DNA of 64,000 nt. Origin: Nothopassalora personata. Its lineage: Eukaryota > Ascomycota > Dothideomycetes > Mycosphaerellales > Mycosphaerellaceae. The position numbers were made by a program, and so were the translations under genes. Of the stretch, positions 20,663 through 34,500 are shown in pieces (position 1 is the first letter of the stretch; every line of letters begins with the position of its first letter). The stretch covers positions 1,550,001-1,614,000 of the forward strand of contig CM066292.1 of assembly GCA_033816765.1 (NCBI GenBank). Direction: 5' to 3'. The notes beneath the pieces were generated by a model, which saw only the letters and a list, made by a program, of their open reading frames with translations, was not told the origin of the DNA and made no database searches.

Positions 20663-23600
20663 GTTAGTTAATCCTATTAGCATAACTAAGAATTCGTAAA
20701 GTCCGTATCTTATTCTAAAAGCGGTTTTCCATTCTTCTCCTTCTACTATTCGTATAGCATAGAAGGCATCTCGTAGGTCAATCTTCGTGTACTAGTCTAA
20801 TCCGGTTAACCTGTCTTGTGCTTCTTTAATGTTAGGTAGCGGATATCGGTTCTTAATCGTAATCTCGTTTAACTTCCTATAGTCTTGTACGAGTCGTAAC
20901 TTCCCGTTTACTTTTAGAACGAACATGTATAGAGTTCCTACACTTAAGGTGGATCTTCTTATCTATCCTTTAGCTAGCTTCTCCTTTAGCTATTCTCGTA
21001 GGGTCTATAGCTCTTTCTTAGACATTTAATATAGGGGTCCCTATAGAGGCTCTTTCCCTAGCTAAATGTTAATCTTATGATCCTATAGGCGGTACTTAGG
21101 TAAGGCGGTTTTGCCTCTCTCCTCTTTAAAGAGTCGCGACCACTTGCGATACTCCTTAGGAATACTCAACTCTAAGATGTTAGTATTCTTCGATAGTGCG
21201 TTACTTCTATTACTTCTAGTGACTTCGTGACCCGGCGGCCCTACGCTAGTGTCTATCCCGGTCGAAGGTAGTTCTTCTATCCTTCTATTCGGCGTAAGCT
21301 GTATCTCGTTTAGCTGTTTCCTTACCTTATCTACTAGTGAACGCTGCTACTACGTAGGCTAAATGTTGATAACGTAATCGCATTCCCTAAATGTAAGTAC
21401 TCCTCTTCTCTAGTTGATTACTGGATTGTGCTTTCTTAACTAAGGCATACCTAATACTATGTTATTACTAGCTATATTAGTAACATCTAAGGTAATATTC
21501 TCGTAGTGCTATTAGATAGCTAGTAGCAATGGTGTCGTCTCCCATTCTACACTAGGTAACGATAATCCGTTTACCGCAATTAACTCGTAACCCTATTTCT
21601 TCTTTAGGGTAGCTAACCCGTTTCTTCTTATAAAAGACTCGGAGATGAAATTCCCCGCTGCTCCTAAGTCGATTATAACACTAGTCTTATGTCCGTTAAC
21701 GATTGCTTATGTCTAGAAAACTGTGTTTAATGTCGATGTATAAGCCTAAGTATTGCATAACTCCCTCCGGTCGCTTATTCCTAGGGAGCTAATCATTTTC
21801 CCGAATAGTATGTAGTTCGCTATGCTTCGTGCCTAGAGGCTTCGGCTAGAACCTGTAGCCCGTTGCCCTATGTCTATACTTATAATCTATTACGTTCCTA
21901 CATCTTTTACGTTTCTAAGTAGAGTGCGCGTGCGTATTACACTATGTTGCGTAATTTATTCGATACGAATGTTCCTAACGGTGTAAGATATCCGGTTCCT
22001 ATTATTCGACTTCCTATCGGTAGTCGTTCTATAACGGTAGTTACTAGATTCTCGGTTGTTTCTATGAGTAGGTATCCCTAGGCTATGCCTCGTAGGGTAT
22101 CGAGTGTCTTATTAAACTTAATAGAATGTAGCCTCCTTCGTCTACCTATCTTAGGTAGGAATTCCTCGTGCCTTCTTTATAGGTAAATGATTATGTCGTA
22201 CAGTTTCTTAGGTACATCTACCGTGAAGGTAAGTTGTTCGTTGTCGTCGTTAGTGTCGCTCTCTTCTCCTTCGGAGGAATCTTCTTCGCTTAATTCTTCC
22301 GGATCCTATTCTTCCTTAATGGTATTTAGCCCGGTGGTTTCTTAACTTTCTTCTTGTGGTTCTAGTGACCACGATCCGTTCTATCCTAGGTCCTAATTTT
22401 CTTTGTCGCTTCTATCTTCGTTAAAGTAGGATTTATCGATGTCTACTTCTCGGAGCGTAGCGTCTTACCTATGCGTTGCTCCTAGGGTTCCTCGTGGTTG
22501 CTAAGGCTCATACCCTGCGCCTAACTTCGCGGCGTAGTAGATTTAACACGAGTCTTAGTAATAGAATCGCTAATAAAGGCTTCTATAACCATTTCGAGAC
22601 TCGGATTCGGTCTCGTAGTCGACTCTTCGTGTCATTATGTTAAACTGTCGTAGTTAGTTCTTTGCATTAAATGGAATAACCACCATTTGCTGCCTATGGT
22701 ATCCTCCTCGTCCTTCTAAGGGGTCTAGGAGAGGCGTCGTGCTTCTATTACTAGCTCTCTCCCCTACTCTCCGAGTATAGTCGGTATCTCCCCGAGATCT
22801 AACGCTACTCTCGGATTTACTAGTTCGGGGTTGCATTATATTGAATTGCTCGCGGCGCACTATATTCTTACCGCGGCAATCCCGTGCTATGTAGCCTTCT
22901 TTACTATAGGTATAATATATAAGTTTTCCTTTTCCTTTAAAGGGCTTTCCGTAGCCCCTACTCTTATCGATCCTCCGTCCTCGTTAGGTAACGTCTAGTT
23001 CTATTGGCTGTAGTCTATAGTAGGGCTAGCTTTATCGTGAGAATTCTCCCTTCGTAACGTATCCTCCTAAGGGTCTACGGTCCGGAGCATATCCTACTAT
23101 TCCTCCTACTTTAGAGTCGTATTTCTTCTCCTAGTGTCGTTCCTAGAGCTAGTTATCGATGTTAATCGACGCCTTTATTAGCTCTTCGAGGTTAGTAATC
23201 TGTCCCCCGTGTCTTATTAACTCGTCCTTAACGGAGTCCTTAAGTCTACGTCGGAACATAGTTATTAACGCCGTCTAGTCCCATCTAGTAATTTGTCCGT
23301 ATTCTTCGAATTTTGCGGAAATAGGTAGATACCGCTAAGAGAAATCGAAGGCGGTAAGAATAGCTCTACTTCCGCTACGGAGAGAGTAGATATCGAGTAA
23401 AGGAATACCCGTACGCCGTAGTAGTTAATCTTACTAGGATTAATACGGTATTAGTCGCGCCAATCCTAGAGGACGAGGGTTTCAAGTCGGATCCTAAAGA
23501 TATAGGGAAAGACTAGCTACTAGGTAAAAGCTAGTACTAGGAGATAAAGAAGTACTAGTAAAGGGGTAACACGTAGTTAAGAGTTCTATAAACGGGAACC

Positions 23601-24359
23601 TTATATATACCGACGTACTCCTAAACGAAAGTCACGGAATATTTACCCTTATTAATAAAGGATATATATACTATACTATAATTAATAGAGACTTAGTAAA
23701 AGGCCTCGGTCTTACGTATATTAGTAACGAGAGCCGTAAGGCTATAGGGTTTACGAAGGCGATATAAAACTCGATTAAAGGAGTAGTCGCATTCTATATA
23801 GAAATTGCCGGGATCTAATAGGTTATTTACGCTTACGTTATACCTAATCTAGATTTCCCTATAATCCTAGGGAACCCCTAAAAGGCATATAAGTAGATTC
23901 GGACTACCCCTAAAAAGCGCCGGTACTACTATAGCTTAGTAAAGAAATAGGTACCCGAAGGGCGTAACTACGAAGAATATAAGTCGGGTAAGTGCTTCGC
24001 TACAATTACCGCGGTAACCGTAGAAGATATTAAGAAGGCCCTTAGTAAGAAGGATCTACCTACGCGAGAGGAGCTTAAGAAGAGCCTACCTCTAGAACTT
24101 TAGGATATACTTCTATTATTTTCTACTAGGGAAGTAGATAAACTAGCTCGGTACCGCGGAAATCTCAACTATAAGATCGAGATCCGGACGAAAGCCGACG
24201 GAAGCCCGGAACTATTACCCTAGGAACCGCTCTATAGTATATCTAAAGACGAGCTACTTATTCTCTAAAAGTTAATAATAGAACTATAGCGTAAGGGTTA
24301 TATTTACCCTTCTACCTTAGAAGTAGCGGCCCCCGTCTTATTTATAAAGAAGCCCGGAG

Positions 24360-24719
24360 TGTTATATCTCGTTCTAGGGCTAGTCTTAAAAGAGAGATAA
24401 GTTAAGTCACGTAGCGGTATTCTTTAGAGAGGCTAAAGCGAGCTAAGCGAAGATAAATAATTGGGGTAGGAGTATATTCTAATTAGTAAGATAATAACAT
24501 AAGTTAAACGCATCGAAACTATAAGGGATTCTCAGCGTTCCTAAATATAAAGGAGATTTATAGATCTCGGTAATTAGTCTAATTATTCTAAGCATAAGCG
24601 GTCTAATTAGTCTAAGCATAAGCAGTTTAATCGCCCTAAGTCTAAGCGCTTAGGTAGGATAAGTTACGTACTCGTCTCGTTATTATAATTCTAGGGTCTA
24701 TAGGAATCATTCCGTAACA
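24360..24719 (-). mobile_element. Solo LTR (GyD) in GyA copy 1
   Basis: 360 bp, TGTTATATCTCG to TTCCGTAACA, flanked by a 5-bp duplication CGGAG (24355-24359 and 24720-24724). GyA copy 2 has no insertion at the same place (about 62041). The first ~197 bases match the GyB and GyE LTRs; the rest, with TCTAAGCATAAGCGG-type repeats, is unique. Confidence 0.9.
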
Positions 24720-27679
24720 CGGAGGAGGACTTAGATTCTACTACGACTATAGAGCGCTAAACTCGATTACTAAGTAGGATCGTTACCCGCTACCCTTAAT
24801 CCTAAAGACTATTTGAAACCTAATAGGCGCTAGATAGATTATAAAGGAGTTAACGTTATAGCCGTATTTTATTACCTACAGATAGCTTAAGGTGAAGAGT
24901 ATAAGACGGCTTTTTAAACTAGATTCGGTTTATAGGAGTAGCTAGTGTACCCGTTCGGATTATCTAGCGCCCCGGCAATATTCTAGCGATATATTAATAG
25001 TTTATTTCGGGACTATCTAGACGACTTTACCTCGGCCTATACTAATAACGTCGTTATTTACTCCGACGGAATAAAGGAGGACTATTTCTAGAAGGTTCGA
25101 GTTGTACTCTAGAAGCTTTAGGACGGAGGCCTATTTCTAGATCCGGGGAAGTATAAGTTCGTATAGAAGAAGGTTAAGTACCTTAGGTTTATTATATATA
25201 CCGACGGGAAAGGAGTAGGACCCGACCTTAAAAAGGTAGTAGTAGTAAAGAACTAGAGGGTACCTATTACCTAGAAGGAGGTACGACGTTTCTTAGGATT
25301 TATAAACTACTACCGGATATTTATTCTAAACTATTCGAAGCTAGCCGAGCCCTTAACGTCGCTAACCGGTAAGAATACGGTATTCTCTTAGGGGGAATAG
25401 TAGACTAAGGCGTTTAAGGCCCTAAAGAATAAGTACTATAAAGTACTAGTTTAAGCCTACTAGAATCCGGAGCTCCCTACCTTTTTAGAGATAGACTATA
25501 GCGGCTTTACGCTAGGAGGCGCCCTTCTCTAGGAAAAGAACGGAGTTATAAAACTAGTAGAATTCTACTTAAAGAAGCTAAATAAGGCTAAGATTAACTA
25601 TAATATCTATAATAAGGAGATACTTACGGTAGTCTTATATCTTAAAGAGTAGGCTCCTAAGTTAAAAACGTATAGACCCTTTATAATCTAGACGGATTAT
25701 AAAAACCTAGAGTACTTTATAACGAAGAGATAGCTATCCGAGCAGTAGATCCGGTAGATAGAGGAAGTTACGAAATTCTAGTTTTTACTAGTATATAGAC
25801 CGGGTACCGAGGCTATTATACTAGACGCCTATTTACGAAGGGAGTAGGACACGCTTAGGTAGGACGATAAGTTATTGCGGTATCGTAGGTTTCTTAAACT
25901 AGACATTATAAAGAATTAGCCGGGCCTAAAGGAGGGAAGTAGTATACGCTACCTCCGCTATAATAATTTTATTAGTATAAATCTTAGCTACGTAGTTCGA
26001 AAGGCTATCCGCCGTAGAAGAGGCGGATTTATCGGGCGTATTACCGGGACCCTTCTAAGACTAGGAGCTAAACGACCTTTAGGAAAGAACTATTAAGCGA
26101 GATAGTACGTTCTATACGGTACTCTACGTAATTAAGATAGGAGCGCGCTTACTTCCTAGCGAGGTAAAACTTAAGGTATAAGCGCGTAACTATAGTATTG
26201 ACCGTAACGGGTATCTTCGCTACCGTAGTAGGATTTAGGTACCTAGAGCTCCTAGTACTACGGAGGCCGACTATAAGGAGACGGATATAGAGTCCCTATA
26301 GAACGACACTCTTCGGACTAAGCTATTTTAGTCTGTATATAATTTACCGGTATACGGTTACCCTAGCTAGGACTCTACTATATTAATACTAGGTTATAAC
26401 TTCTACTAGCCCCTATAGTCTAAGTACGTAAGGTATTTTCTAAGGAACTACGACTACTACGGTAGGAATAAGGTATAGAGGGAATAAAATTACGGCCTCC
26501 TATAACTACTACCGGTCTCCGACTAATTCTTCTAGGAAATCTTAATAGATTTTATAACGGACATACCCGAGTCGTAAGGGAATACTTACCTCTAGGTAAT
26601 TAAGGATCGACTAAGTAAGACTATCGTTTTAGAAGCGATACCTACTATAAAGGCCGAGGACTACGCCGAAAGATTTTTAGACTACTAGGTAAGATACTAT
26701 AGCCTACCCTAAGCTATTACGAGCGACTAAGGTACTAACTAGACGAGTACCTTCTAGAAGACCTTTTATTACTTAACCGGTATAAAATAGAGACTTAGCT
26801 CCGCTTACTACCTATAAACCGATAGAGGCCCGGAAAGGTTAAACTAAGAAGTCTAAGCTTACCTTTAGAACTATATTAACTATAAGTAGTCCGACTAGAA
26901 ACGCTAGCTCCCTACGGTATAACTAGCGCTAAACGGGCGGTATTACGCTAGGCTAGAAATAAGCTCCTTCTTCGCGGTATACGGATATAAAGTACTATTG
27001 CCCGTCTATTTATAACCGGATCTAGAGACGTCCTAGCTAGACGCCGCGTAATAAGTAACGCTATTCGTAGAAAGGATATAAAAGATTATAGACCTATATT
27101 AGGCGAGTATAGCGGAAGCCGCCTAAAGATAAGAGGACTATATTAACCGGGATAGGAGGCCCGCGCCGGTCTACCGGGTAGGCGATAAAGTATAGCTAGA
27201 TCTACGTAACTATACTACTATACGACTAAAGAAGAGCCTCGACTATAAATACGCTAAGTCTACGATAGCGGAAGTAATCTCGCCGTTATTTATCCGTCTA
27301 TTTAGGATCCCCGATGGAATCTACCCGGTCTTTTACCCTAACTTACTACGACCTACGAGCTAAGACTCCTTACCTAAATAGAACATCGACGATAAATAGC
27401 CGGACCCTATCCTAATTAAGTCTTACGAGGAGTAGTAGGTAGAAGAGATCCTCTACGTAAGAATTAAGGCTAGAGGGAGAGGCTAGATACGCGAAGCCCT
27501 AGTAAAATAGACTAGATATTATAAGCCTATATAGGAACCCTTAGAGTACCTTACGGACATAGTAACCGCGGACGACTTTAAGAAGAAATATAGAAACCTA
27601 ATAACATATAATAGACCTAGAGAGGTATAGGAGACTAAAAAGAAGGGAAGGACGATAAAAAGGTAAGGGGATACTAAGG

Positions 27680-29265
27680 ATTAAGTATTAATATAGGCGT
27701 TTAGGAAAGGGTAGGCGTTTATTTAAGTTAGAGAGTCTTTATAGGAGATAGGAGAGAAGTAATAAGGTATAGGTAAGTTTAAGGACGTTTTATTTTAGTA
27801 GCGTCCGCTATAAAAGTAGCGGAGCCCGATCTCTTTTAAGATAACTATATACTAAGGTAGCCCGGTCGCGGCCCGCGCGAAAGATAGAGGAGCCTAAAGG
27901 CAAGTTAGTAGAGGCCGTAGGCTAGTATACGCGGCGCTAGCCTAGCTAGAGATTGCGTAGAGCGCCTCCGGGACTAAATAAGCGGTTAGCGACAGTTTTC
28001 TTACGGGGTCTATAGTATATATATCTACCTAAAGGTAAGCTAGGCGTTAGCTATAGTACCTAGAACCTCGGCGGTAACCGTACTAAAAGAATTAGTAAGC
28101 GCGGATAAGGGGGCGGAGACTACAGGAAACATACTAGGAGAGTACGCTAGTACGCTAGAGAGGCTTTAAAGCCTTCTAGGCTTTAAGGACGGCGCGGAGC
28201 TTAGTACGGGCGTCGTTACTAATAGACCGTAAGCTAATAGAAAAGGCGAGGAGGCTGCTAGGAAAGGTACTTACGCGCGGTTCTAGTTAGTAGCGCGGGT
28301 CTACTTAGTATAGGTAGCGTAGGCGAGCTCCGGCCTAAAATGCGCAGTTAGTAATATTTTTCCTTCGGGGCCCGCGGGGTATATATATATCCTTATAATA
28401 CTTACAATTAGTATAGTAGGCTTAGTAGGCGTGAGCTATAGTACCCTACGGATAATTAGCGTACCCTAATAATAATATAGCGGAGGCTAGTACTTATATA
28501 CTAGGAGACATATTCTACGCTAGTACTAGCGTAGGGAACGTAGTAGATACGGCGTTAGGCTATTTTATACTACGTGCTAGTTAGAATATATTAGACTCCC
28601 GTTAGAATTTATCCGGACTTACTTAATAGTATTAATAGAAGATATAGTAGTAGTAGTTATTTCTACTTACGGTATACTATTAGTATCTATCGGAACCCGT
28701 AGGAAAAACGTTAGATCCCTAAATAGTAGGTAAGAGATACGGAACCGTAGATCCCCTAAGGCTAAGGATGCTAAGTTAGGGAGGAGGCTACTTACGCTTA
28801 CGGCGGATAATAAGGAAAAGAAAGAAAGAAAAAGAGAAGATATATTCTAGGTTCCTATTATTTACCTATAATAATAGCTATTATTACTTAGTAGATAATA
28901 GTAAACCTTATACTTAGAAGATATATTCTAGGTTTCTATTATTAGATATATTCTAGGTTCCTATTATTTACCTATAATAATAGCTATTATTACTTAGTAG
29001 ACAATAGTAAACCTTATACTTACCTAGGCGATTATGCTCCGCGGCGGGTCTAGACAATAAGGAAGAGAACATCGAGCGCTTCCTATTACGAACCTAATAA
29101 TAGGTATCGGTATTAATAGGTCACGATAATACGGAGTAATGTTAGAAAGTAGCGCTAAGCCGTAAAAATAGCTAGGATAATAGACTCCGGGGAAATAATA
29201 GGGAATACCGGCGTAAATACATATACGGACAGTACCAATTAGGCGGGGCTAGGGCTAAAGGCGGT
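27680..29265 (+). other. GyA 3' non-coding region with internal repeats
   Basis: About 1.6 kb between the last readable pol codons and the polypurine tract, rich in CpG and with no frame that looks coding even when TAG/TAA are ignored. A block starting GATATATTCTAGGTTCC and running about 78 bp occurs at about 28837-28915 and again at about 28945-29025; a 28-bp partial copy sits between them. Either an exceptionally long 3' untranslated region or acquired DNA. Confidence 0.55.
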
Positions 29266-29280
29266 AAAGGGGGGAGGGGG
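29266..29280 (+). promoter_or_regulatory. GyA polypurine tract
   Basis: A run of A and G only (AAAGGGGGGAGGGGG) immediately before the 3' LTR; this is where plus-strand DNA synthesis would be primed. Confidence 0.8.
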
Positions 29281-29443
29281 GTTAATATAAGGGGTGGGCC
29301 CCTATTTCTTAGTATAGGCTACGCCTATACGTCCGTACATCCGGTACCTTTACTTTAGATAGCGTTCGACTTCCCCTTTCTTCCGTATTAAACTTACTAT
29401 ATACTACATAGAACTTTAGTATATACGTTGTTTACCCGTAATA
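29281..29443 (+). mobile_element. GyA copy 1, 3' LTR
   Basis: About 163 bp, from TTAATATAAGG to TTTACCCGTAATA, matching the 168-bp LTR at 45456-45623 with C-to-T differences (GTAACA to GTAATA). The initial T of TG is not present. The right flank AATAG belongs to an old GyB-like relic. Confidence 0.8.
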
Positions 29444-31575
29444 AATAGTTAAAGTATAGGGCCTAAAGTGTATTACTCCTTAAGTTACTTAAACTCTCTA
29501 GTTTATTCCTTTCCCTATTTCTAGTAAATGTCTTTTCTCGTAAGTATTGTTATTAGTATTACAATCTTTAAATAGTCCTAAATAAAGCTTAGGTTATAGT
29601 TCGCTAGTCTGAGTAATAACTAAACGTCTTTAACTACTTTTAGTTCTAGCTATTCTCTAATTAACTACGTCTTTATAGTATTAATTATTATTTCTATTAT
29701 ACTAATAAAAAAGCCTAAGAACTTAACTTCTTTCTTATAGAATTTGTATTTCTTAGGTACGGTTAATTCTAAACGTAAAAGTTGTTTAAGTACGTCTTAA
29801 ACTTATCTTATATACTCTTAGAGGAATTCTTTTATATAGACTAGTATATTTTCTATATATAATAACGTTTTTCAAGTGAGTCTCTAAGTGTTCTATTAAT
29901 AAGATCCTTATAGGATACTAGTACGGTAGTTAATCTATTAGTATAACTAGGAATTTATAAAGTACGTATCTTATCCTAAAAGCGGTTTATTCTTCTTCTT
30001 CTTCTAATAATCCGTCTACCGCAATTAATGTATACCCTTTATCTGTCTTTTTGGTTACAATTTCTTTAGTCCGTGTAAATGTTTTAGAGGTAGAATTCCC
30101 GCTTACTCTAAAATGAGTTATAACCTTAGTCCTATAACTATTAATAATTACTTATATTCAAAAGATGTTACGGTTTAGTTTTACTCTAGTTAAAAGAACT
30201 AACCTGTACGTAACGTGCTCTATCTCGGCCTTTAAATCCTAAATAGAGCTAATAGATTCTTAAGTCTCTTTAAGACTAAAATACTACTACTTTATTACCC
30301 TCTTCCGACGTCTTATTAGCTAGAGAATAAACTTAATTAAGCTTATCTTCTCAACTTATAATATTATTAGGTTATACTAAACCTACTAGAAGATTACTTC
30401 TACTATTATTAATACTTAAGCCTTTTCTATACTATATATCTCTCTTTAGTCTCTTACTTCTAGGGAGTTGATTCTTTTCCTATTTATATATATAACGTCG
30501 TACTTTATATCTCGAGACCTCTACCTAAATCTAGCGTAATTCTCTCTATATCTGTATCTTCTATTAGTAACGTCCCTAGATCTTCTACGTTCCTAAGTAG
30601 AGTACGTGTGCGTACTATACTATATTACGTACTTGGTTTAATATAAATGTTCCTAATAGTATAAGATACCTAGTATCTATTATTTAGCTTCCTATAGGTA
30701 GTAGTCATTTAGTAACTACTATTATGAGATTCTATACAATACTTATAATTAGGTACATTACTTATAATACGTTAAAGAGTTTTATTAAATTCGTAAGGGT
30801 ATAGTATTTATTGTTGTAATATCCTCGGTAGGAATTCTTTATATATTCTCTATAAGTAAACGATTATACTATATAGCTTCTTAGGAACGTCTATTATAAA
30901 GGCCGTTTGTTTGTTATAGTCGTTAGTATTACTCTCTTCTTCTTTAATAGAATCTTCTTTACTTAATTCTTCTAGATCTTAATTTTCTTTAATAGTATCT
31001 AACCTAGTAGTCTCTTGACTTTATTTCTATAGCTCTAGTAATTATAATCTATTCTATCCTAGGTCTTAGTTTTCTTTATTACTTCTATCATTTTAAAGTA
31101 GAATTTGTTATTATCTACTTCTTAGAGCGTAGTATCTTACCTATACTTTACTTTTAGGGTTTCTTACGGTTACTGAGGCTAATATCCTACTTCTAATTTT
31201 ACGGAGTAGTAAACCTTTAAGTCTTAGTAATAGAATTACTAATAAAGACTTCTATAACTATTTTAAGACGTAGACTTAGTCTTATAGTCGACTCCTTATA
31301 CTATTATATTAGACTATTATAGTTAGTTCTCGTAACTAGAGCATTCTCTTCGTTTATATAAGGGGTCTAGGAGAGATATATTACTTCGTTATTAACTCTC
31401 TCTACTACTCCTTAAGTATAGTTAGTATTACCCGGTAATCTAACGCTACTCTTAAGTTTACTAATTACTTATTATATTATATTAGATTATTAACAGTACA
31501 CTACATTCTTTTTATCTTAATAATCTCTCGCTATATAGTCTCCTACACTATAGACATAGTAGGTAATACTTCCTT
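29444..31575 (-). pseudogene. Old GyB-like gag-pol fragment
   Basis: Aligns by eye, in order, with GyB2 from about 49905 (RT) to about 52630 (zinc knuckle) on the minus strand, but far more diverged and CpG-poor as well as CA-poor. It includes the protease/gag spacer and the Asp/Glu-rich stretch equivalent to 51960-52030. No LTR at either end: GyA is inserted at the left and Copia CoG follows at the right. Confidence 0.7.
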
Positions 31576-34500
31576 TTGACTACTTAGGTCTAAACTATTA
31601 CGTTATAGGTATTAGGTAGTAGGCTAATTGTTTAGTTAAGTTATTTACTTACTTAGACTTATATATCAATTAGTTAAAGAACAAGTTGAAAGTAGAGTAT
31701 ATATTACATATATCTCTCTAAGACTATATATACTTAAAGAAAATAGGTGTAAGTAAATAACTAATCTAGTTATATAATTAGATCTTAAGCTTTAAGGCTA
31801 CTTACGAGCCTAATTACACTAGATTATAACATACCGCCTTAGCTCTTATAGTTTATAGGTAAATAAGCCAATTTAAATATAATTGTATAATCCTCTATAG
31901 GCTATACTCCCTATTACCTATTGTATTAACGTTAGAGCCCTTTTCTTATATCTTACTTAAGATCTTTTATAAGCTTTATAGCTAGCTACTAAGTTAGTAA
32001 TAATTTAGTAAGAAGCTACTTGTCTCTATCATAAAGAGTATAATAAGGTAGTTATTAAGAAGAAGGAAAGGTACTTTAGTATTAGTGGCTATTAGTTACC
32101 TTATATATACGTCTACTTTAGTATATATTACTACGTTAGTATTAGTATAACGCACTACTATTATAGTAGTTCTTAGACGTTAATTACGCTATTACCCCCT
32201 AGGGTATAGACTAAGTAGGCCTAGTTAGTAAATAGCTATACTAAGGTACGCGGATCTACGCCCTCCTTAACTATATTTAAGAGCTATATAAAGTATTTAT
32301 GTTTCTACGGCATAAGTAGCTTAGTAACCCTATTTATTAGTATTTTGTTAGTATAAAGATACTAGATTATAATATCTCCTTACTAGTCCCATTACTAGTC
32401 CCTTTAGTAGAGCTAATAGGAGTAGATATTAATATAGCGTAGTTTTAATTTAAGCTTTAAGCCTTACTATTAGTTAACTATCCGTATAGTCTATATATTA
32501 TTATAGTATAGGTAGGTACGCTAGTTCAACTAAAGGTGTATCTTAGTAAACATCTAATTCTATTATATTAGCTCGGATGTCGCTTATAAGAGTCCTAGTA
32601 GCTTAGCTTTAGATAAAGACTTAGTAACTATAAGTCACTTATTTACTTTACAATTAATTAGTCTACTAAAGAGCATAAACACCTATGTAGATAAGCTAGT
32701 CCTATCTATACTTATTATATAGGACGCATCTAAGGCTCTAAAAAGTTCATAGTATTAATTAAGGTACTTAGGTTAACTATCTAGGCTAGTAATATACTTA
32801 CTAGCGCTATATATAAGGTATAGGTTCTTAGTCTCTATAAGGTAGCGTAGATACTAATTAGTAAGCTTTAAATGTATGTCTATTAGCTTAGTTAGATACT
32901 ACGAGAGTATAGATAAGGTAAAGGTAATATTAGGACGAGTATATATAGTAGTGAAGTTAAGGGATCTAATATGCTAGTAGTACGTAAGTATTAGTCCTAG
33001 GGAGGCTATTGTATTAGTAAGGGAGTTATACTATAGTAAAGGAAACTCCTTTAATCCATATAGGGCCTTAATTAATTTAAGTACGTATCCGTTGTAGTTG
33101 ATACTAGTAGGCGGCTAAAGATATATAGTATATAGTAGATCTAAGTTTAAGAAGGAATCTACTATATTAAATTACTTAGCTTTAAGATTAAAGCTAGTAA
33201 CTATAGTATAGTAGAGGCGAAACATACTTACTAGTAGTATAGGAGCGTACATATCTAAATAGGTACCTTATAGATTACCTCTTACGTATAACCGTACTTT
33301 ATAGCTCTTTACTATACCGTACTTATCTAGCTTATATTTATAGACCTACTTTAGAGGTAGTAGTTACTATAGATCCTTACTTTTAGTATTATTCTCTATC
33401 CGTTACTTAGTCACCTATTTAAAGGTACTAGTAGAGAGTTAGGTCTTTTATTAAATTCCTTAGCTATAGTATCTTGCTATTATTAAGTATATAGATACTT
33501 AAGCGCGGCTCTAAGGCTTGTAGTTTTAGGAGGGAGGTAATCTCGATACTTTAAAGTAGTAGTAGTAAGTAGTTTACGGTTAGGTCCTTAATAGATACCA
33601 TTTATCTAGCTAATAATAACGTTAGTAACTATAATATTATATAGGGCATAGTAGAAGTAGGTAGTACGTAGCCTCTTACTATTATCTATAACTACTAAAC
33701 TAGTAGGTAGATCTAAGGTAGATAGATCTAAGGTGGATAAATCTAAGGTAGATAGATCTAAGGTAGATAGATCTAAGGTAGATAGATCTAAGGTAGATAG
33801 ATCTAAGAGAAAGATTAGTAGAGAGCTATTACTTAATAAGTTAGGCGGTACGAAGGTTAATAGATAAGATTCTATATTACTCCTTAACTCTTTATAATCT
33901 TCTGCTATACGAGCATCTATTATCTACTACTATAGTATAGTATATTAATATATTACTACTCGTTATTGTTAGAGTTCTCTTTACTCTTATTAGTCGATAC
34001 GTTCTTAGTAGACTTAAGCTAGTCCCTTAAAGTTATAGGAATTATAGTAGCTTTTACTATTAACTAATTAGATAGCTTAAAACTACTATTAATCTTAGGT
34101 TGGTAATTAAATTAAGCTAGCTCTCTATATTAAGGCCAGTATAGTTTATAGCTAAGGAGTAGTTATTAATAGGCATATTAGTAAAAAATTTCAATAGGTA
34201 GGCTATCCATATTATACTACCTAGTTACGAGGGTTGTAATAGGTAGGCTATACCTATTCTTCTACCCCCTCGGCCTATGTTATATTTTACTTAAGATAAT
34301 AAGCTTTATATAGGTTATAGTATTATTTAGGCTCCTAAGTCAATTCTACTATTACTATCTATTCTATAGGCGTAGCGTACCCTACTATTAGTATAGATAG
34401 GTTATAGAACGTAGTCTTATTAAAGAGGACGTCCTTTACCCGTATAATCCTATCCTTAGCTAGATCCTATATCCGATAGATATTAGTAGAGTTATATCTA

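Larger units (their letters stand above)
17880..23326 (-). pseudogene. GyB1 gag-pol relic, 5' end missing
   Basis: Minus-strand Ty3/Gypsy polyprotein. The chromodomain lies at about 17940-18050, integrase to about 19350, RNase H and RT at about 19350-21050, protease near 21650, the zinc knuckle near 22870-22910, and gag to 23326. It aligns with GyB2 (48060-53030) at slightly lower mutation load. It is split by the R3/inverted-duplication insertion (19847-20313). At 23326-23327 gag stops in mid-domain and GyA begins. Stops and Asp-to-Asn changes make it inactive. Confidence 0.82.
23327..29280 (+). pseudogene. GyA copy 1: Ty3/Gypsy gag(partial)-pol relic and 3' region
   Basis: Plus-strand Gypsy. 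The order is the end of gag with a zinc-knuckle relic (23365-23415), protease (about 23580-23880), RT (24720-25300, with YLDDFTSAY and the DD pair changed to NN in TNNVVIYSD), RNase H to about 25860, integrase (about 26100-27000), and a chromodomain-like block (about 27430-27570, ALVK-T-YYKPI). The first 1.2 kb, including the 5' LTR, is missing. Almost every CA and TG has been lost. A solo LTR is inserted at 24360-24719. The last 1.6 kb (27680-29265) has no frame; see separate entry. The uninterrupted GyB2 and GyC target sites are at 23502-23506 and 23888-23892. Confidence 0.82.

Noticed and set aside
22654..22860. Frames at 22654-22860 (minus), 52256-52438 (plus), 13746-13931 (minus), 15700-15909 (minus) and 11980-12162 (minus)
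   Set aside because: Short chance openings within gag-pol relics; 22654-22860 is just a stop-free piece of GyB gag, already covered, and the others are in the wrong frame or strand.
33704..33808. CRISPR-like array
   Set aside because: Units are contiguous with no spacers and lie inside a Copia polyprotein.
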